DNA from: Pseudarthrobacter sp. C4D7
GTDB lineage: Bacteria; Actinomycetota; Actinomycetes; Actinomycetales; Micrococcaceae
Direction: 5' to 3'
Length of the DNA: 64,000 nt
NCBI RefSeq assembly: GCF_013359725.1
Contig: NZ_JABFMW010000007.1
Coordinates: 1 to 64,000, forward strand
The position numbers and the translations under genes are program-made. The notes beneath the pieces are model-generated. The model ran no database searches, was not told the DNA's origin, and saw only the letters and a program-made list of their open reading frames with translations. Each line of letters begins with the position of its first letter. Positions within the stretch are counted from its first letter, which is position 1. This document shows, in pieces, positions 27,254 through 35,710 of the stretch.

Positions 27254-29230
27254 TCAGCTGATGCCGGCCGGTCCACGCCGGACAGCCGGCTGCCGGTCCG
27301 CTTTGTCTTTCCGTTCCCCGCTGTGCAGTGCCCTCAGGCCGTTCAGGATGGTGGCCAGGTCCACCAGCTCCTGCAGGAGCGCGCCGGCGACAGCCGGGAT
27401 GTAGCCCGTCATGGCGATGGCCATCAGTACCAGGCTGAGTCCTATTCCTGTCCGGATACTCACCAGGGCCACCGCTACCGTTCGCTTTCCAATGGCCACG
27501 GCCTGCGCAACTTTGGAGACGTCGTCGAGCATGACCACGACGTCGGCGGACTCGCTTGCCGCAGTGGCACCCTTGGCGCCCATGGCGATTCCCACGTCCG
27601 CCGCGGCAAGGACGGGAGCATCGTTGACACCGTCACCCACCATCAGGACGGGCCGTTCAAGGATGCCGGCAACGGTGTTGACCTTGTCCTCCGGAAGGCA
27701 TTCGGCCTGCACGTGGCCGATTCCCGCTTCCTCGGCGATGTGCGCGGCCGTAGCGTGGGCGTCACCGGTAAGCAGCATGGTGTTCCGTACGCCCAGGATC
27801 TTCAGGCGGGCCAGGGTATCCACGGCATTGCCGCGCAGCGGATCCTTCATGATCAGCGCTCCGGCATACTGGCCATCCACCGCCACGTGGACTGCCAGCT
27901 GGCCGCTGTGGACGGCAGCCTCCCGGAACCCGGTGGCCGTGCTTCGGACCAGTCCCGCTTTGCCCACCACCACGGTCTGGCCGTCACAGACGGCTTCCAC
28001 GCCGTGGGTGGCATTTTCCGTGGCGTGCTGCACGGTCAGGAGTCCAAGGCCGGCAGCCTTGGCGGCTTCAATCACCGATCCCGCCAGCACATGCGAGGAG
28101 TATTGCTCGGCGGAGGCGGCCAGCTGCAGGATCCGCCGGCTGCCCAGGTTTTCGCCATAGCCGGGTGCCACCTGGATTCCGTCCAGCACAGGGCGCCCGG
28201 AAGTGAGTGTGCCGGTCTTGTCGAACACGGCGGTTTGTGCCTTTGCCAGCTGTTCCAGCGTCCGGGTGTTCTTGATGATGATGCCCTTGTGGGCTGCCTG
28301 GCTGGTACCGGCCAGGAAGGCCACCGGGGCGGCGATGAGGAGCGGGCACGGCGTGGCCACCACCAGGACCTGGGCGAAGCGGAGCGGCTCGCCGGACAGG
28401 AACCAGGCTGTCCCGGCCATGGCCAGGGCCAGGATGGTGAAGGGAACGGCGTAGCGGTCGGCGAGGCGGACCACCGGAGCCCGGCTGTTGGATGCTTCCT
28501 CCACCAAGGCGATGATCCGGCTGTACTGGGAATCGGCCGCTGTGGCTGATGCCCGCATGCGGATGGCCGCCGTGCCGTTCACTGCGCCGCTCAGCAGCGT
28601 TTGTCCCCTGGTGCGTTCGACCGGGAGGCTTTCTCCAGTAAGCGACGATTCATCCAGGGTGGCTGAATCTGACAGGAGTTCGCCGTCAACCGGGACAAGC
28701 TCCGAAGGCCGGACCACCAGGACATCTCCCGGAGATACCTCGCCGATCGGGGTGTCCTCGAGGACAGCACCGGTACCTTCACGGTGGGCGAAGCGCGGAG
28801 CCCGGTCCAGCAGGGACCGGAGTTCGCGGGCGGCACGCCCCTGGGCAAAGTTTTCCAGCGCTTCGCCGCCCGTAAGCATCAGGATGACCACCAGGGCGGC
28901 GAGGTACTCTCCCACCACCACAGTGCTGGCGATCGCCATCAGGGCCAGGAGGTCGATCCCCCAGCGTCCTTGGCGCAACGATCTGACCATACCGGCCGCA
29001 CGTACCGCCACGACGATGGCCGCGTAGGCTGACGCCAGCAAGCGGACCTGGAGTTCCAGGTTCAGCTGCAGCAGCACCAGGGTGGCCAGCAGCACCAGGA
29101 AGGTCAGGGCAACGATGGGATACCGGCTGAGGAAACCCCGGACTTTCTGCAGCGGCGAACCGGCGGCCTCCCCGGCGTCAATGCTGCCCGGGCCGCCGGC
29201 AGCCGAAGGAGGGGCAGCCTGCTTCCTCAT
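27254..29230 (-). CDS. Heavy-metal P1B-type ATPase with a TPC metal motif
   Basis: About 658 residues with no N-terminal HMA domain. It has paired membrane helices near 40-90, the actuator domain with SPGDVLVVRPSELVPVDG and LTGESLPV, the membrane metal motif ATPCPLLIA (TPC in place of CPC/SPC), phosphorylation site FDKTGTLTSG, the HP-type nucleotide domain and hinge VGDGVNDAPVLAAADVG. The metal cannot be deduced; TPC variants are poorly characterised. ATG 29230 was chosen; an in-frame TTG exists at 29257. It is divergent from a DUF5655-like gene, and the gap holds box B9. Confidence 0.85.
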   Translation of the reverse strand: MRKQAAPPSAAGGPGSIDAGEAAGSPLQKVRGFLSRYPIVALTFLVLLATLVLLQLNLELQVRLLASAYAAIVVAVRAAGMVRSLRQGRWGIDLLALMAIASTVVVGEYLAALVVILMLTGGEALENFAQGRAARELRSLLDRAPRFAHREGTGAVLEDTPIGEVSPGDVLVVRPSELVPVDGELLSDSATLDESSLTGESLPVERTRGQTLLSGAVNGTAAIRMRASATAADSQYSRIIALVEEASNSRAPVVRLADRYAVPFTILALAMAGTAWFLSGEPLRFAQVLVVATPCPLLIAAPVAFLAGTSQAAHKGIIIKNTRTLEQLAKAQTAVFDKTGTLTSGRPVLDGIQVAPGYGENLGSRRILQLAASAEQYSSHVLAGSVIEAAKAAGLGLLTVQHATENATHGVEAVCDGQTVVVGKAGLVRSTATGFREAAVHSGQLAVHVAVDGQYAGALIMKDPLRGNAVDTLARLKILGVRNTMLLTGDAHATAAHIAEEAGIGHVQAECLPEDKVNTVAGILERPVLMVGDGVNDAPVLAAADVGIAMGAKGATAASESADVVVMLDDVSKVAQAVAIGKRTVAVALVSIRTGIGLSLVLMAIAMTGYIPAVAGALLQELVDLATILNGLRALHSGERKDKADRQPAVRRGPAGIS

Positions 29231-29333
29231 CCGGGACACTTCGACAAAGGACGGCAACGGTCAGAGCGCATGCAGCCGAACCTACCCTGATGCCGCCGCC
29301 GGGGGTAGGGCATTTGGCCCCGCCCATCCAGGG

Positions 29334-29347
29334 GTGACCTTTGGCAC
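29334..29347 (+). promoter_or_regulatory. DosR-like box B9
   Basis: GTGACCTTTGGCAC. CAGAGT (29371-29376) begins 24 bases past the box. A weaker palindrome AGGGCATTTGGCCC lies at 29307-29320 (called B8) but lacks a properly placed hexamer toward the divergent ATPase gene. Confidence 0.55.
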
Positions 29348-29416
29348 TGCCGTGGGCAGCTGCAACGGGACAGAGTTGACAGCCACCCTCGAATGAACCC
29401 AGACCCGGAGCGTGCC

Positions 29417-29785
29417 ATGAATTCCGCGCCGTGGACAGTGGAACGGTACTTTGCTGGCGCACCCAATGCCTTGGAGCTTTACCGGACGGTGGAACGGATG
29501 GCAGCCGGGGTGGGTCCGCATGAAACCAGGGTCAGTAAAAGCCAGATCTCCTTCCCCCGGCACCGCGGGTACGCCTACTGCTGGCGGCCGGATCTGTACG
29601 TGAAATCCACGGTTCCGCTGGTGCTGTCCCTCGCCCTGCCCAGGAATCTGGGCTCTCCGCGCTTCAAGCAGATTGTCCACCCCGCTGCCGGGATTTGGAT
29701 GCATCACCTCGAGCTCGCAGACGGCACCCAGCTCGACTCCGAAGTCCTGGGCTGGATGCGGGAGGCGTATGACTCCGCCGGCTGA
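29417..29785 (+). CDS. DUF5655-like small protein
   Basis: 122 residues from ATG 29417 (GGAG eight bases upstream; an ATG at 29393 has no such site). It shows the pattern GPHETRVSKSQISFPRHRGYAYCW, LVLSLALPR and IWMHHLELAD seen in small actinobacterial DUF5655-like proteins. No catalytic residues are known for the family. Its promoter region has box B9, so it may be a dormancy-regulon member. Confidence 0.65.
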   Translation: MNSAPWTVERYFAGAPNALELYRTVERMAAGVGPHETRVSKSQISFPRHRGYAYCWRPDLYVKSTVPLVLSLALPRNLGSPRFKQIVHPAAGIWMHHLELADGTQLDSEVLGWMREAYDSAG

Positions 29786-29850
29786 GGAAGGCAGTGATTT
29801 AGAGTCCTGTGACCCTGTCCCGCTGCTGTCCGGCTGGGAAGGCTGATGCC

Positions 29851-30311
29851 ATGACTGAAAACGGCCAGCAGCCGCAGAAGATCCACATCACCGAACAACC
29901 CGTTGCCGTGGTCCGCGAACGCGTTCCCATGGACGCACTGACCAGCTTCTTCGGCCGGGCGTTCGGTGCCGTGATGGCAGCGGTCCAGATGCAGGGCGCC
30001 AGCCCCGCAGGACCTCCGTTCGCGCTGTACCACGGCACGCCGGGCGAAACGGTGGACGTCGAGGCAGGGTTCCCGGTTGCCGGTGATTTCCACAGCACCG
30101 GCGAGGTGGCCAGCAGCACGCTTCCCGACACAGATGCCTTCGAAGCCATCCATACGACACCCTGGGCGCCACCTACGATGCCATTCGGAAGAGCATTGAA
30201 GCCGATGGCGCCTCCCCTGCCGAGGCCATGTGGGAGTACTACCTCACGGATCCGGAACAGCAGCCGGATCCAGCCACCTGGCAGACCAGGGTGGTCTGGC
30301 CGGTCGCCTGA
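29851..30311 (+). pseudogene. GyrI-like/AraC effector-binding domain protein, frameshifted
   Basis: The first half (MTENGQQPQKIHITEQPVAVVRERVPM to TDAFEAIH) matches a GyrI-like small-molecule-binding domain. After the His near 30158 the frame is lost: the expected tail (YDTLGATYDAIRKSIEADG, then EAMWEYYLTDPEQQPDPATW) is present in another frame from about 30153 to the TGA at 30311. The missing piece fits a deletion of about 10 bases that removed the usual V-G-P before Y-D. Without frameshift the original frame runs on into the next gene as an artificial fusion. Confidence 0.8.
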
Positions 30312-30321
30312 GGCCGGGACC

Positions 30322-31053
30322 ATGCGGGTTAGGCAGGGCTGGGGGCCGCTCTACCTCGTGGCGGGAGCGTCGTCCATCCTGTTTGTCTTTCTGCTGATCA
30401 CTGCCCTGGTACTCGACTTCATGGCTCCCCCGCCCGTTCATGGCGGAACAGCCACCCTCAAGTTCATAGCGTTGAACAAGGCCGGCTACGTGGCCGAGCA
30501 GATCCTGTGGATCCTGCCGAACATCCTGCCGGTGCTTGTTTTTACAGCGCTGTTCGTCGCACTCGTGGGTCACGGGAAGAGCCTGCCGCTGATAGCTCTG
30601 GTCTTCGGTGCGCTGCCGTGGGCGTTGCTGCTCGCCGTCCCGGTCAGCAGCCGGGGGTCCCTCACCCTTGTCTACCTCAGCGACCGCTATGCAGCAGCCG
30701 CCACGGATGAGGAACGCAGCACGTACGCCACCGCCGCGGAAGCCATCATCGCCGAGAACAACACCCCAGCGATCGCCGGTGTCCTCTCCGCCCTGGGGAT
30801 CCTCCTGATGGGCCTGGCCATGCTCAGCGCTGGCGGGGCGGCTCTCCCCCGGCACCTGGGATGGCTGGGCTGCGCCACCGGATCCGTAGGAGTGGCCAGC
30901 GAGATCCTTCGGTACGCGGCTCCCGATGTCTACTGGGGTTACGGCGTTCTGCTGTGGGTATGGTTCATCGCCACGGGAATTGCCTTGATCCGTTTGTCGC
31001 GCGCAGCCGCGCTGCCTCCCCCGCCGGATCCGATCCGGGACCTTGGGCCCTAA
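30322..31053 (+). CDS. DUF4386-like multi-pass membrane protein
   Basis: 243 residues with about six hydrophobic segments and loops such as FMAPPPVHGGTATLKF, LSDRYAAAATDEERSTYATAAEAIIAENNTP (split by a short turn) and EILRYAAPDVYWGYG. The pattern resembles DUF4386 proteins, which have no known function. It starts 11 bases after the broken GyrI-like gene, preceded by GGCCGGGAC, a weak ribosome site. Confidence 0.65.
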   Translation: MRVRQGWGPLYLVAGASSILFVFLLITALVLDFMAPPPVHGGTATLKFIALNKAGYVAEQILWILPNILPVLVFTALFVALVGHGKSLPLIALVFGALPWALLLAVPVSSRGSLTLVYLSDRYAAAATDEERSTYATAAEAIIAENNTPAIAGVLSALGILLMGLAMLSAGGAALPRHLGWLGCATGSVGVASEILRYAAPDVYWGYGVLLWVWFIATGIALIRLSRAAALPPPPDPIRDLGP

Positions 31054-31196
31054 AGCCGGGCAGGAGCCTCTGGGAAGGTGGGTTAGGTCGGAAGGCGCAC
31101 CACGACGAGGTGGTGCGTCCTGGTTGTGCCGTGCCGGAACCCGGCAGGGCATCCAGCCTCTCCAGGAGGCAGGACGATTTGAGGAGAACAAGGCTT

Positions 31197-31466
31197 ATGG
31201 CAGGTACGTTCGAACTGTTTGTCGACGATGATGCACAGATTCGTTTCCGGCTTGTGATGCCCGACGGCCACGTGCTGGCGGTGTCCGGACAGTTCACGGA
31301 CAAGCATGCGGCAGCCGCCGCCATCGAGGAGGTCCGTGAATGCGCAGGCACCGGCCTGATCCAGGACGTCGCAACCCCGCCACCAAACCGCCGCCCTGCT
31401 CCACCGCACCCGCGTTATGCAGTCCGTGGCGGGACCCGCAGGCTCAACGCCCTGGGGGCAGCGTAG
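31197..31466 (+). CDS. YegP/DUF1508 family protein
   Basis: 89 residues. One DUF1508 unit (FELFVDDDAQIRFRLVMPDGHVLAVSGQFTDKHAAAAAIEEV, about 4-45; the family is FYLFxDxxGxFRFRLxAxNGxVIAxSExYxSKxxAxxGIxSV) is followed by a basic Pro-rich tail. Function is unknown. GGAG 13 bases before the ATG supports the start. It ends just before a T-tract terminator. Confidence 0.75.
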   Translation: MAGTFELFVDDDAQIRFRLVMPDGHVLAVSGQFTDKHAAAAAIEEVRECAGTGLIQDVATPPPNRRPAPPHPRYAVRGGTRRLNALGAA

Positions 31467-31536
31467 CCCGGGTGGGGCCGCCGTTCACTACAAGGCCGAC
31501 GGCGGAACCCACCGTCCCGGCACACTGATCCCGACG

Positions 31537-31570
31537 AGTGGGGCGCGTCCAAGAGCGGGCCCCACTTTTT
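31537..31570 (+). terminator. Rho-independent terminator
   Basis: AGTGGGGC (31537-31544) pairs with GCCCCACT (31559-31566), followed by a run of five T. It ends the YegP gene transcript and faces the convergent DUF5129 gene. Confidence 0.85.
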
Positions 31571-31600
31571 GTGTTCCCAGGAGGGTGGGTGCCCTCTGCC

Positions 31601-33058
31601 CTAGAATCCTGAGGAGCTGCCGGAACCGGAAAAGCTGCCACCGCTGCTGCCGTATCCTGTGGTGCTGCCTCCGCCCCGGGCGGAATTGACGCTGGTAACC
31701 GCAGTATTGAAGCCGGTGTTGAACGTGGCCACGGAAAAGAATGTGTAGGAGGGGTACACCGTGCCCAGGATGCTCGGTTCATAGGTCCGCTGCCTGCGGT
31801 GGTCCGTGCCGCCTTCCGCCGTCTCCATTCGCTCACGCATCATCCGGGCCTCACGGTCGTTGCGGGCGAATCCCTGGATGACCGTCTCGGCATGGTTCTC
31901 CAGCAGTTCCGAGAGCTTCGAACGCGCCGCGTAGAGCCGGTCCAGGGCCTCTTCCGCGGTGATCCGCCGGTCGGCAAGCTCAGCGGTCCAGCGTTCGATC
32001 TCCTGCTGGTTTTGGTCGCGGAAGAACCGGAGCGCCGCGGCCGTTGCCGAGTCCCCCTGCCCGTGGCGTTTGGCCAGGAGCTGCTCCAGCCCGGCCAGGT
32101 CCTTGCGGAAGGGGGCCAGCTGGCGGTCCCAGGCCGTGGGCCAGGTTTCGGCACGGTTCAGCAGCGCGTTGCTGTCCGCAATGACGTCATCCAGGGCATC
32201 CAGCTCGGCCGCGGTGTCGGCAAACTTCCGGGCAAGCTTGAGGTTCTTCCTGCTGGCCAGGCCTCGTTTGTCCAGTGCGTGCACCTGGTTGGACAGCTCT
32301 GTCGCAAGGGCATACCTGCTGAGGAAGGTGCGGTGTTTCGCCAGCACCTGGCTGCCGTAGCGCGACGATTCAGGGATGGTGCCGGCATTGAGTTCCGTCA
32401 CCTCCAGGTCCATGCTGACGCTGGAGTAACTACGGTCTCCGCGTTCAATCTGCTTCCGGCAACCTGTCCTGGTCACTGCCCGGACAACCAGCCATGCCGC
32501 TGCACCCAAGGCAGCAATCCCCGCAGTCACCCATGCGGTAACCAGGAAAGCCGCGGACTGGTACCAGGGCTGGTTGATGAGCTCTGCGCCGCGGCGGATG
32601 CCGGCCAGGGTGCCCTCCGTCCACTGGGCGTCGCGGAACAGGTCCTTTGCGGCGTCCTGAATGGCGCTGCGCTGCTCAAGCGATACCTTCCGGTCCTCGC
32701 CCATATACGTCCCAACATGCCGGCCCACGGGATCGAGCGCGAAGATAAAAAGACCGTCGGCCCATTTTTGCCCGTCCGGACTGATCCACTCCGGATGCCT
32801 GGACCGTGCGAACTTCAGGACCTCTTCGTTGAGGTTGTCCTCCGCTGCGCCGTTGTACGTATAGACGGCCACGCGGGTGGGCTCATGGAACTGGATCCCT
32901 TCCACCGCGGGTACCAGGGTGTTCCGGTCCAGCACCCCTGCCGTGTCCTCCACAATGACCGCTGCCGGTGCCACAGCGGCGCCCGGGGCCGCTGCCCCCA
33001 CCAGCAACGCAGCAAGAGCAAACAGTGCTGCGGTCATCCGGCGCACCATGCTGCCCAT
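31601..33058 (-). CDS. DUF5129 / TPM-like secreted membrane protein
   Basis: About 485 residues: signal peptide (MVRRMTAALFALAALLVGAAAPGAA), TPM-like domain (about 35-160, AVIVEDTAGVLDRNTL and WADGLFIFALD), a membrane helix near 170-195, a long helical region, and a Gly/Ser-rich tail (TTGYGSSGGSFSGSGSSS) as found in TPM proteins. It matches actinobacterial DUF5129 proteins of unknown role, possibly in membrane protein quality control. ATG 33058 is chosen after GGGAGGGAT; 33049 and a TTG at 33070 are alternatives. Confidence 0.75.
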   Translation of the reverse strand: MGSMVRRMTAALFALAALLVGAAAPGAAVAPAAVIVEDTAGVLDRNTLVPAVEGIQFHEPTRVAVYTYNGAAEDNLNEEVLKFARSRHPEWISPDGQKWADGLFIFALDPVGRHVGTYMGEDRKVSLEQRSAIQDAAKDLFRDAQWTEGTLAGIRRGAELINQPWYQSAAFLVTAWVTAGIAALGAAAWLVVRAVTRTGCRKQIERGDRSYSSVSMDLEVTELNAGTIPESSRYGSQVLAKHRTFLSRYALATELSNQVHALDKRGLASRKNLKLARKFADTAAELDALDDVIADSNALLNRAETWPTAWDRQLAPFRKDLAGLEQLLAKRHGQGDSATAAALRFFRDQNQQEIERWTAELADRRITAEEALDRLYAARSKLSELLENHAETVIQGFARNDREARMMRERMETAEGGTDHRRQRTYEPSILGTVYPSYTFFSVATFNTGFNTAVTSVNSARGGGSTTGYGSSGGSFSGSGSSSGF

Positions 33059-33111
33059 ATCCCTCCCCAATGCTTAAAATCAGCATGAAACCATTAGGCG
33101 GCACGGCCAAA

Positions 33112-33125
33112 GGGCCGAAGGTCCC
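33112..33125 (+). promoter_or_regulatory. DosR-like box B10
   Basis: GGGCCGAAGGTCCC (GGGACCTTCGGCCC on the other strand), 36 bases before the GTG of the USP. No NANNNT hexamer sits at the expected place on the plus strand. On the minus strand CATGCT lies at nearly the right distance toward the DUF5129 gene, so the box could serve either or both. Confidence 0.55.
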
Positions 33126-33161
33126 GCCGGCGAACTTCGTGGTGGTCAGGAGCGCAGAGAC

Positions 33162-34013
33162 GTGGTGCACGATTCCGGGTCCATTGTTGTTGGTTTTGAC
33201 GGATCGGAGGAAGCGGCTGCTGCCGTCCGCTGGGCGGCGCGCCATGCTCACAGCGCCGGCGCCTCCCTTCATGTGGTCCACGCGTCGATGTGGCCGCTGC
33301 TGACCCGGCACCTTGGCCCCATTCCTGGCGTTTCAGGCAGTGGCCTGGAACAGTCCGCCAAATCCATTCTTGAGGAGGGTGTAGCGCTGGCCGCCGCGGA
33401 GGTACCTGGGCTTGGGATCACGAGCACGCTCCTTCATGGCCTCCCTGCGCAGTTGCTGGCCGGGATTGCCGACCGGGAACGGATGCTGGTTGTGGGCAGC
33501 CGCGGGCTGGGTGGTTTCCTGGGCCTCCTGGTGGGCTCGGTGAGCCTTGAACTGGCAGCCACCGCCACCTGCCCCGTTGCCGTGATCCGGCAGGAACACC
33601 ACCCGGACGGACCAGTGGTGGTGGCTGTTGATTCCACTGGTTCCCCGGCCGCGCTCGATGATGCATGCGCACTGGCAGCAGCATGGGGTGCACCCCTCAA
33701 GGTGGTCCATGTCCGGCATCAGCCCGCCGGGTATCGGCTTCCGGACGGACAGGACGCTGATGCGGACGCACGGAGCATCCTGGGCTCGGCCCTGGAGCGG
33801 GCAGCGGCCGCGGCGCCCACTGTCCGTGTTGACGGTTCAGTGCTCACGGACAGCTCGGTCCCGCACGCCATCCTTGAGGCCGGCGGGGAAGCCCGGATGG
33901 TTGTGGTGGGCTCCCAGGGCCACGGCATCCTCAGGGAAACCATGGGTTCCACCGCGCACGCGGTTCTGCACCACGCGCGTGGACCGGTCCTCATTTCACG
34001 GCACGGGGCCTGA
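33162..34013 (+). CDS. Tandem-domain universal stress protein
   Basis: 283 residues and two UspA domains, both with a recognisable ATP loop: VVGSRGLGGFLGLLVGSVS in the first and VVGSQGHGILRETMGST in the second (one residue shorter). The GTG at 33162 is preceded by CAGGAG with nine bases spacing, unlike the leaderless-type starts elsewhere in the island. It is the last USP of the island. Confidence 0.92.
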   Translation: MVHDSGSIVVGFDGSEEAAAAVRWAARHAHSAGASLHVVHASMWPLLTRHLGPIPGVSGSGLEQSAKSILEEGVALAAAEVPGLGITSTLLHGLPAQLLAGIADRERMLVVGSRGLGGFLGLLVGSVSLELAATATCPVAVIRQEHHPDGPVVVAVDSTGSPAALDDACALAAAWGAPLKVVHVRHQPAGYRLPDGQDADADARSILGSALERAAAAAPTVRVDGSVLTDSSVPHAILEAGGEARMVVVGSQGHGILRETMGSTAHAVLHHARGPVLISRHGA

Positions 34014-34051
34014 TGCTGCTGACGCCCGTCCCCGCGGCCTAAGCTGGTGCG

Positions 34052-34576
34052 ATGACCCCAGCTCCCACCCCCGGCACCCTGGACGTCGTGGTCCACTCCG
34101 GACCGGCGGAGTGGTGGGTGATCCTGGCCGGACTGGGACCCCTGGCGGTCCTCGTCGCCGCACTGCTGGCCTTTTACATCAACTGGCGTACCCTCAAGCA
34201 GCGCACCGCTGCTGACAAGACAGCACTGGACCAGAAGCGCGAGGCTGACGCCAACGCCCTGCAGCAGAAGACCGCGGCGGACAGCCGGGCAGAGTGGTGG
34301 CGCCGCACCCAGTGGGCGCTGGACCGGGCGCTCGACCCTGATGAGGGAACCAAGGCGCTGGGGCTGGCCACGCTGGAAGTACTGGCCAGGAGCGAACTGG
34401 CACGCACTGAGGAGCTCGAACTGTTCGACATTGCCTGGAAGAGCGTGTCCGGCGATGAGAACGGCTACGAGACCGACCCGGGCTCCGGTCAGGAGGCCGA
34501 CGTCGTGGACGGCCGCCGCAACTTAGGCGAGAATGGATTAACGGATGAAGACAGCACCCAGGAGGTTGGACCATGA
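34052..34576 (+). CDS. Membrane-anchored hypothetical protein with coiled coil
   Basis: 174 residues. One membrane helix (about 22-45, VILAGLGPLAVLVAALLAFYI), then a charged coiled coil (TAADKTALDQKREADANALQQKTAADSR) and an acidic tail. No known domain. It overlaps the next small gene by four bases (ATGA), so they are coupled. Confidence 0.6.
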   Translation: MTPAPTPGTLDVVVHSGPAEWWVILAGLGPLAVLVAALLAFYINWRTLKQRTAADKTALDQKREADANALQQKTAADSRAEWWRRTQWALDRALDPDEGTKALGLATLEVLARSELARTEELELFDIAWKSVSGDENGYETDPGSGQEADVVDGRRNLGENGLTDEDSTQEVGP

Positions 34577-34767
34577 GCGCAACGTCGCCTGAGCACCGGT
34601 TTGTCCACACTCCACGGAACAGCGCTGCACAGCCTGCCAAGAAGAAAGCCACCCCGGCCGAGCACCGCGTCCAGGTTGCTGCCGCCCGGTTGCGCGTCAC
34701 GCTGGATGAACGCCTGGGGCGCGAGACACCCGCAAAAACCAAGGCGCTCGCCAAGGAACCGATCTAA
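34573..34767 (+). CDS. Small basic hypothetical protein
   Basis: 64 residues, Lys/Arg/Ala-rich (PAKKKATPAEHRVQVAAARLRVTLDERLG). The ATG overlaps the upstream stop by four bases and AGGAGG lies nine bases before it, which makes translation likely despite the lack of a known domain. Confidence 0.6.
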   Translation: MSATSPEHRFVHTPRNSAAQPAKKKATPAEHRVQVAAARLRVTLDERLGRETPAKTKALAKEPI

Positions 34768-34819
34768 CCGCTTTGCCTGAACGGGATGACCGACGGCGCG
34801 TGGCGGGTTTCGGTGGACA

Positions 34820-35686
34820 ATGGCGGCTGTAATTCTTGGCTGCGACGCCACGGCGCTGCGTCGCTGGAACTACCGCGCCGCCGTCGAACAGGTGGCACGG
34901 ACCGGAACCTTCCTGGACCGCTGGCAAACGTTCCTTCGCCCTGATGTCTGCCCCGGGACCGAGGCCTGGCTTTTCCTGTCCGGCAGCACCGATGCCGCCA
35001 GCGGCCTGATCGGTCACGGGTTTGTGGCCTCCGGGCCTTTCCAAGGCGCGGATCCGGATCCCGGCTCCACTGACTGGTTCTTCGCACTGACGCTGGATGG
35101 ACTGCTGCCGCCCGGCGAACAAATCCGTCCCGGCACCCTGGGCGGAACCCTTTCCGGTGATCTGCTGGCCAAGGTGACGGGGCCGGCCCTGGTGCCCCTC
35201 CCGCCGTCGTCCGGGCCTGGCCTGCGCCGGCTGTGGGACGCCCATGGGCCCTCCACCGCGGGTCCCGGCGAGGTATTGGGCGGCACCTTCCCGCCGGATG
35301 CCGTCAGCACCGTCCACGTGAACCGGTACGAACGCGATCCCGACGCGCGCCGGGCCTGCCTGGCGTTCCATGGCACATCGTGCGCCTCCTGCGGGTTCTC
35401 GTTCGAGGCCGCCTACGGCGGGGCGGGTTCCGGCGTCATGGGCGTCCACCATCTGACTCCCCCGGCATTGCTTGACGACAGCTACCAGCTGGACCCTATT
35501 GCCGACCTCATCCCGCTCTGCCACAACTGCCACGCCGTGGCGCACACCACCAGTCCGCCTTTGACCATTACTGAGCTTCGCCGCATCAGCTCCGCGGCAG
35601 GCCACTTGAACGGCGAGGTGGTCCAGGACCTGGCGCTCCGGGCGCAGGAAGATGCACAGCGGATCCTCGATGGCGGCCAGATGTAG
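34820..35686 (+). CDS. HNH endonuclease domain protein
   Basis: 288 residues. The C-terminal HNH/zinc-finger module (about 190-245) shows CASCGF, VHHLTPP and the second Cys pair with His in DLIPLCHNCHAVAH, as in McrA-like HNH nucleases. The N-terminal 180 residues (WNYRAAVEQVARTGTFLDRW, GFVASGPF) resemble the accompanying domain seen in other actinobacterial HNH proteins and may mediate target recognition. It sits alone, with no methylase nearby, so a type IV restriction role is possible but not shown. Confidence 0.8.
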   Translation: MAAVILGCDATALRRWNYRAAVEQVARTGTFLDRWQTFLRPDVCPGTEAWLFLSGSTDAASGLIGHGFVASGPFQGADPDPGSTDWFFALTLDGLLPPGEQIRPGTLGGTLSGDLLAKVTGPALVPLPPSSGPGLRRLWDAHGPSTAGPGEVLGGTFPPDAVSTVHVNRYERDPDARRACLAFHGTSCASCGFSFEAAYGGAGSGVMGVHHLTPPALLDDSYQLDPIADLIPLCHNCHAVAHTTSPPLTITELRRISSAAGHLNGEVVQDLALRAQEDAQRILDGGQM

Positions 35687-35710
35687 GCGTTCCTGGACTA
35701 TCTTTGGACC

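Noticed and set aside
26741..28549. A 602-codon plus-strand frame opposite the USP and P1B ATPase
   Set aside because: Shadow of real minus-strand genes; no start signal or domain.
29307..29320. AGGGCATTTGGCCC as a box for the P1B ATPase
   Set aside because: No NANNNT hexamer at 24 bases toward the ATPase; match is weaker than the others.
29809..31053. A 414-residue GyrI/membrane fusion protein
   Set aside because: The join lies after a frameshift; the true GyrI tail and the membrane gene's own start are visible.
34820..35686. HNH protein as part of a defence island
   Set aside because: No neighbouring methylase, helicase or other defence gene was found.
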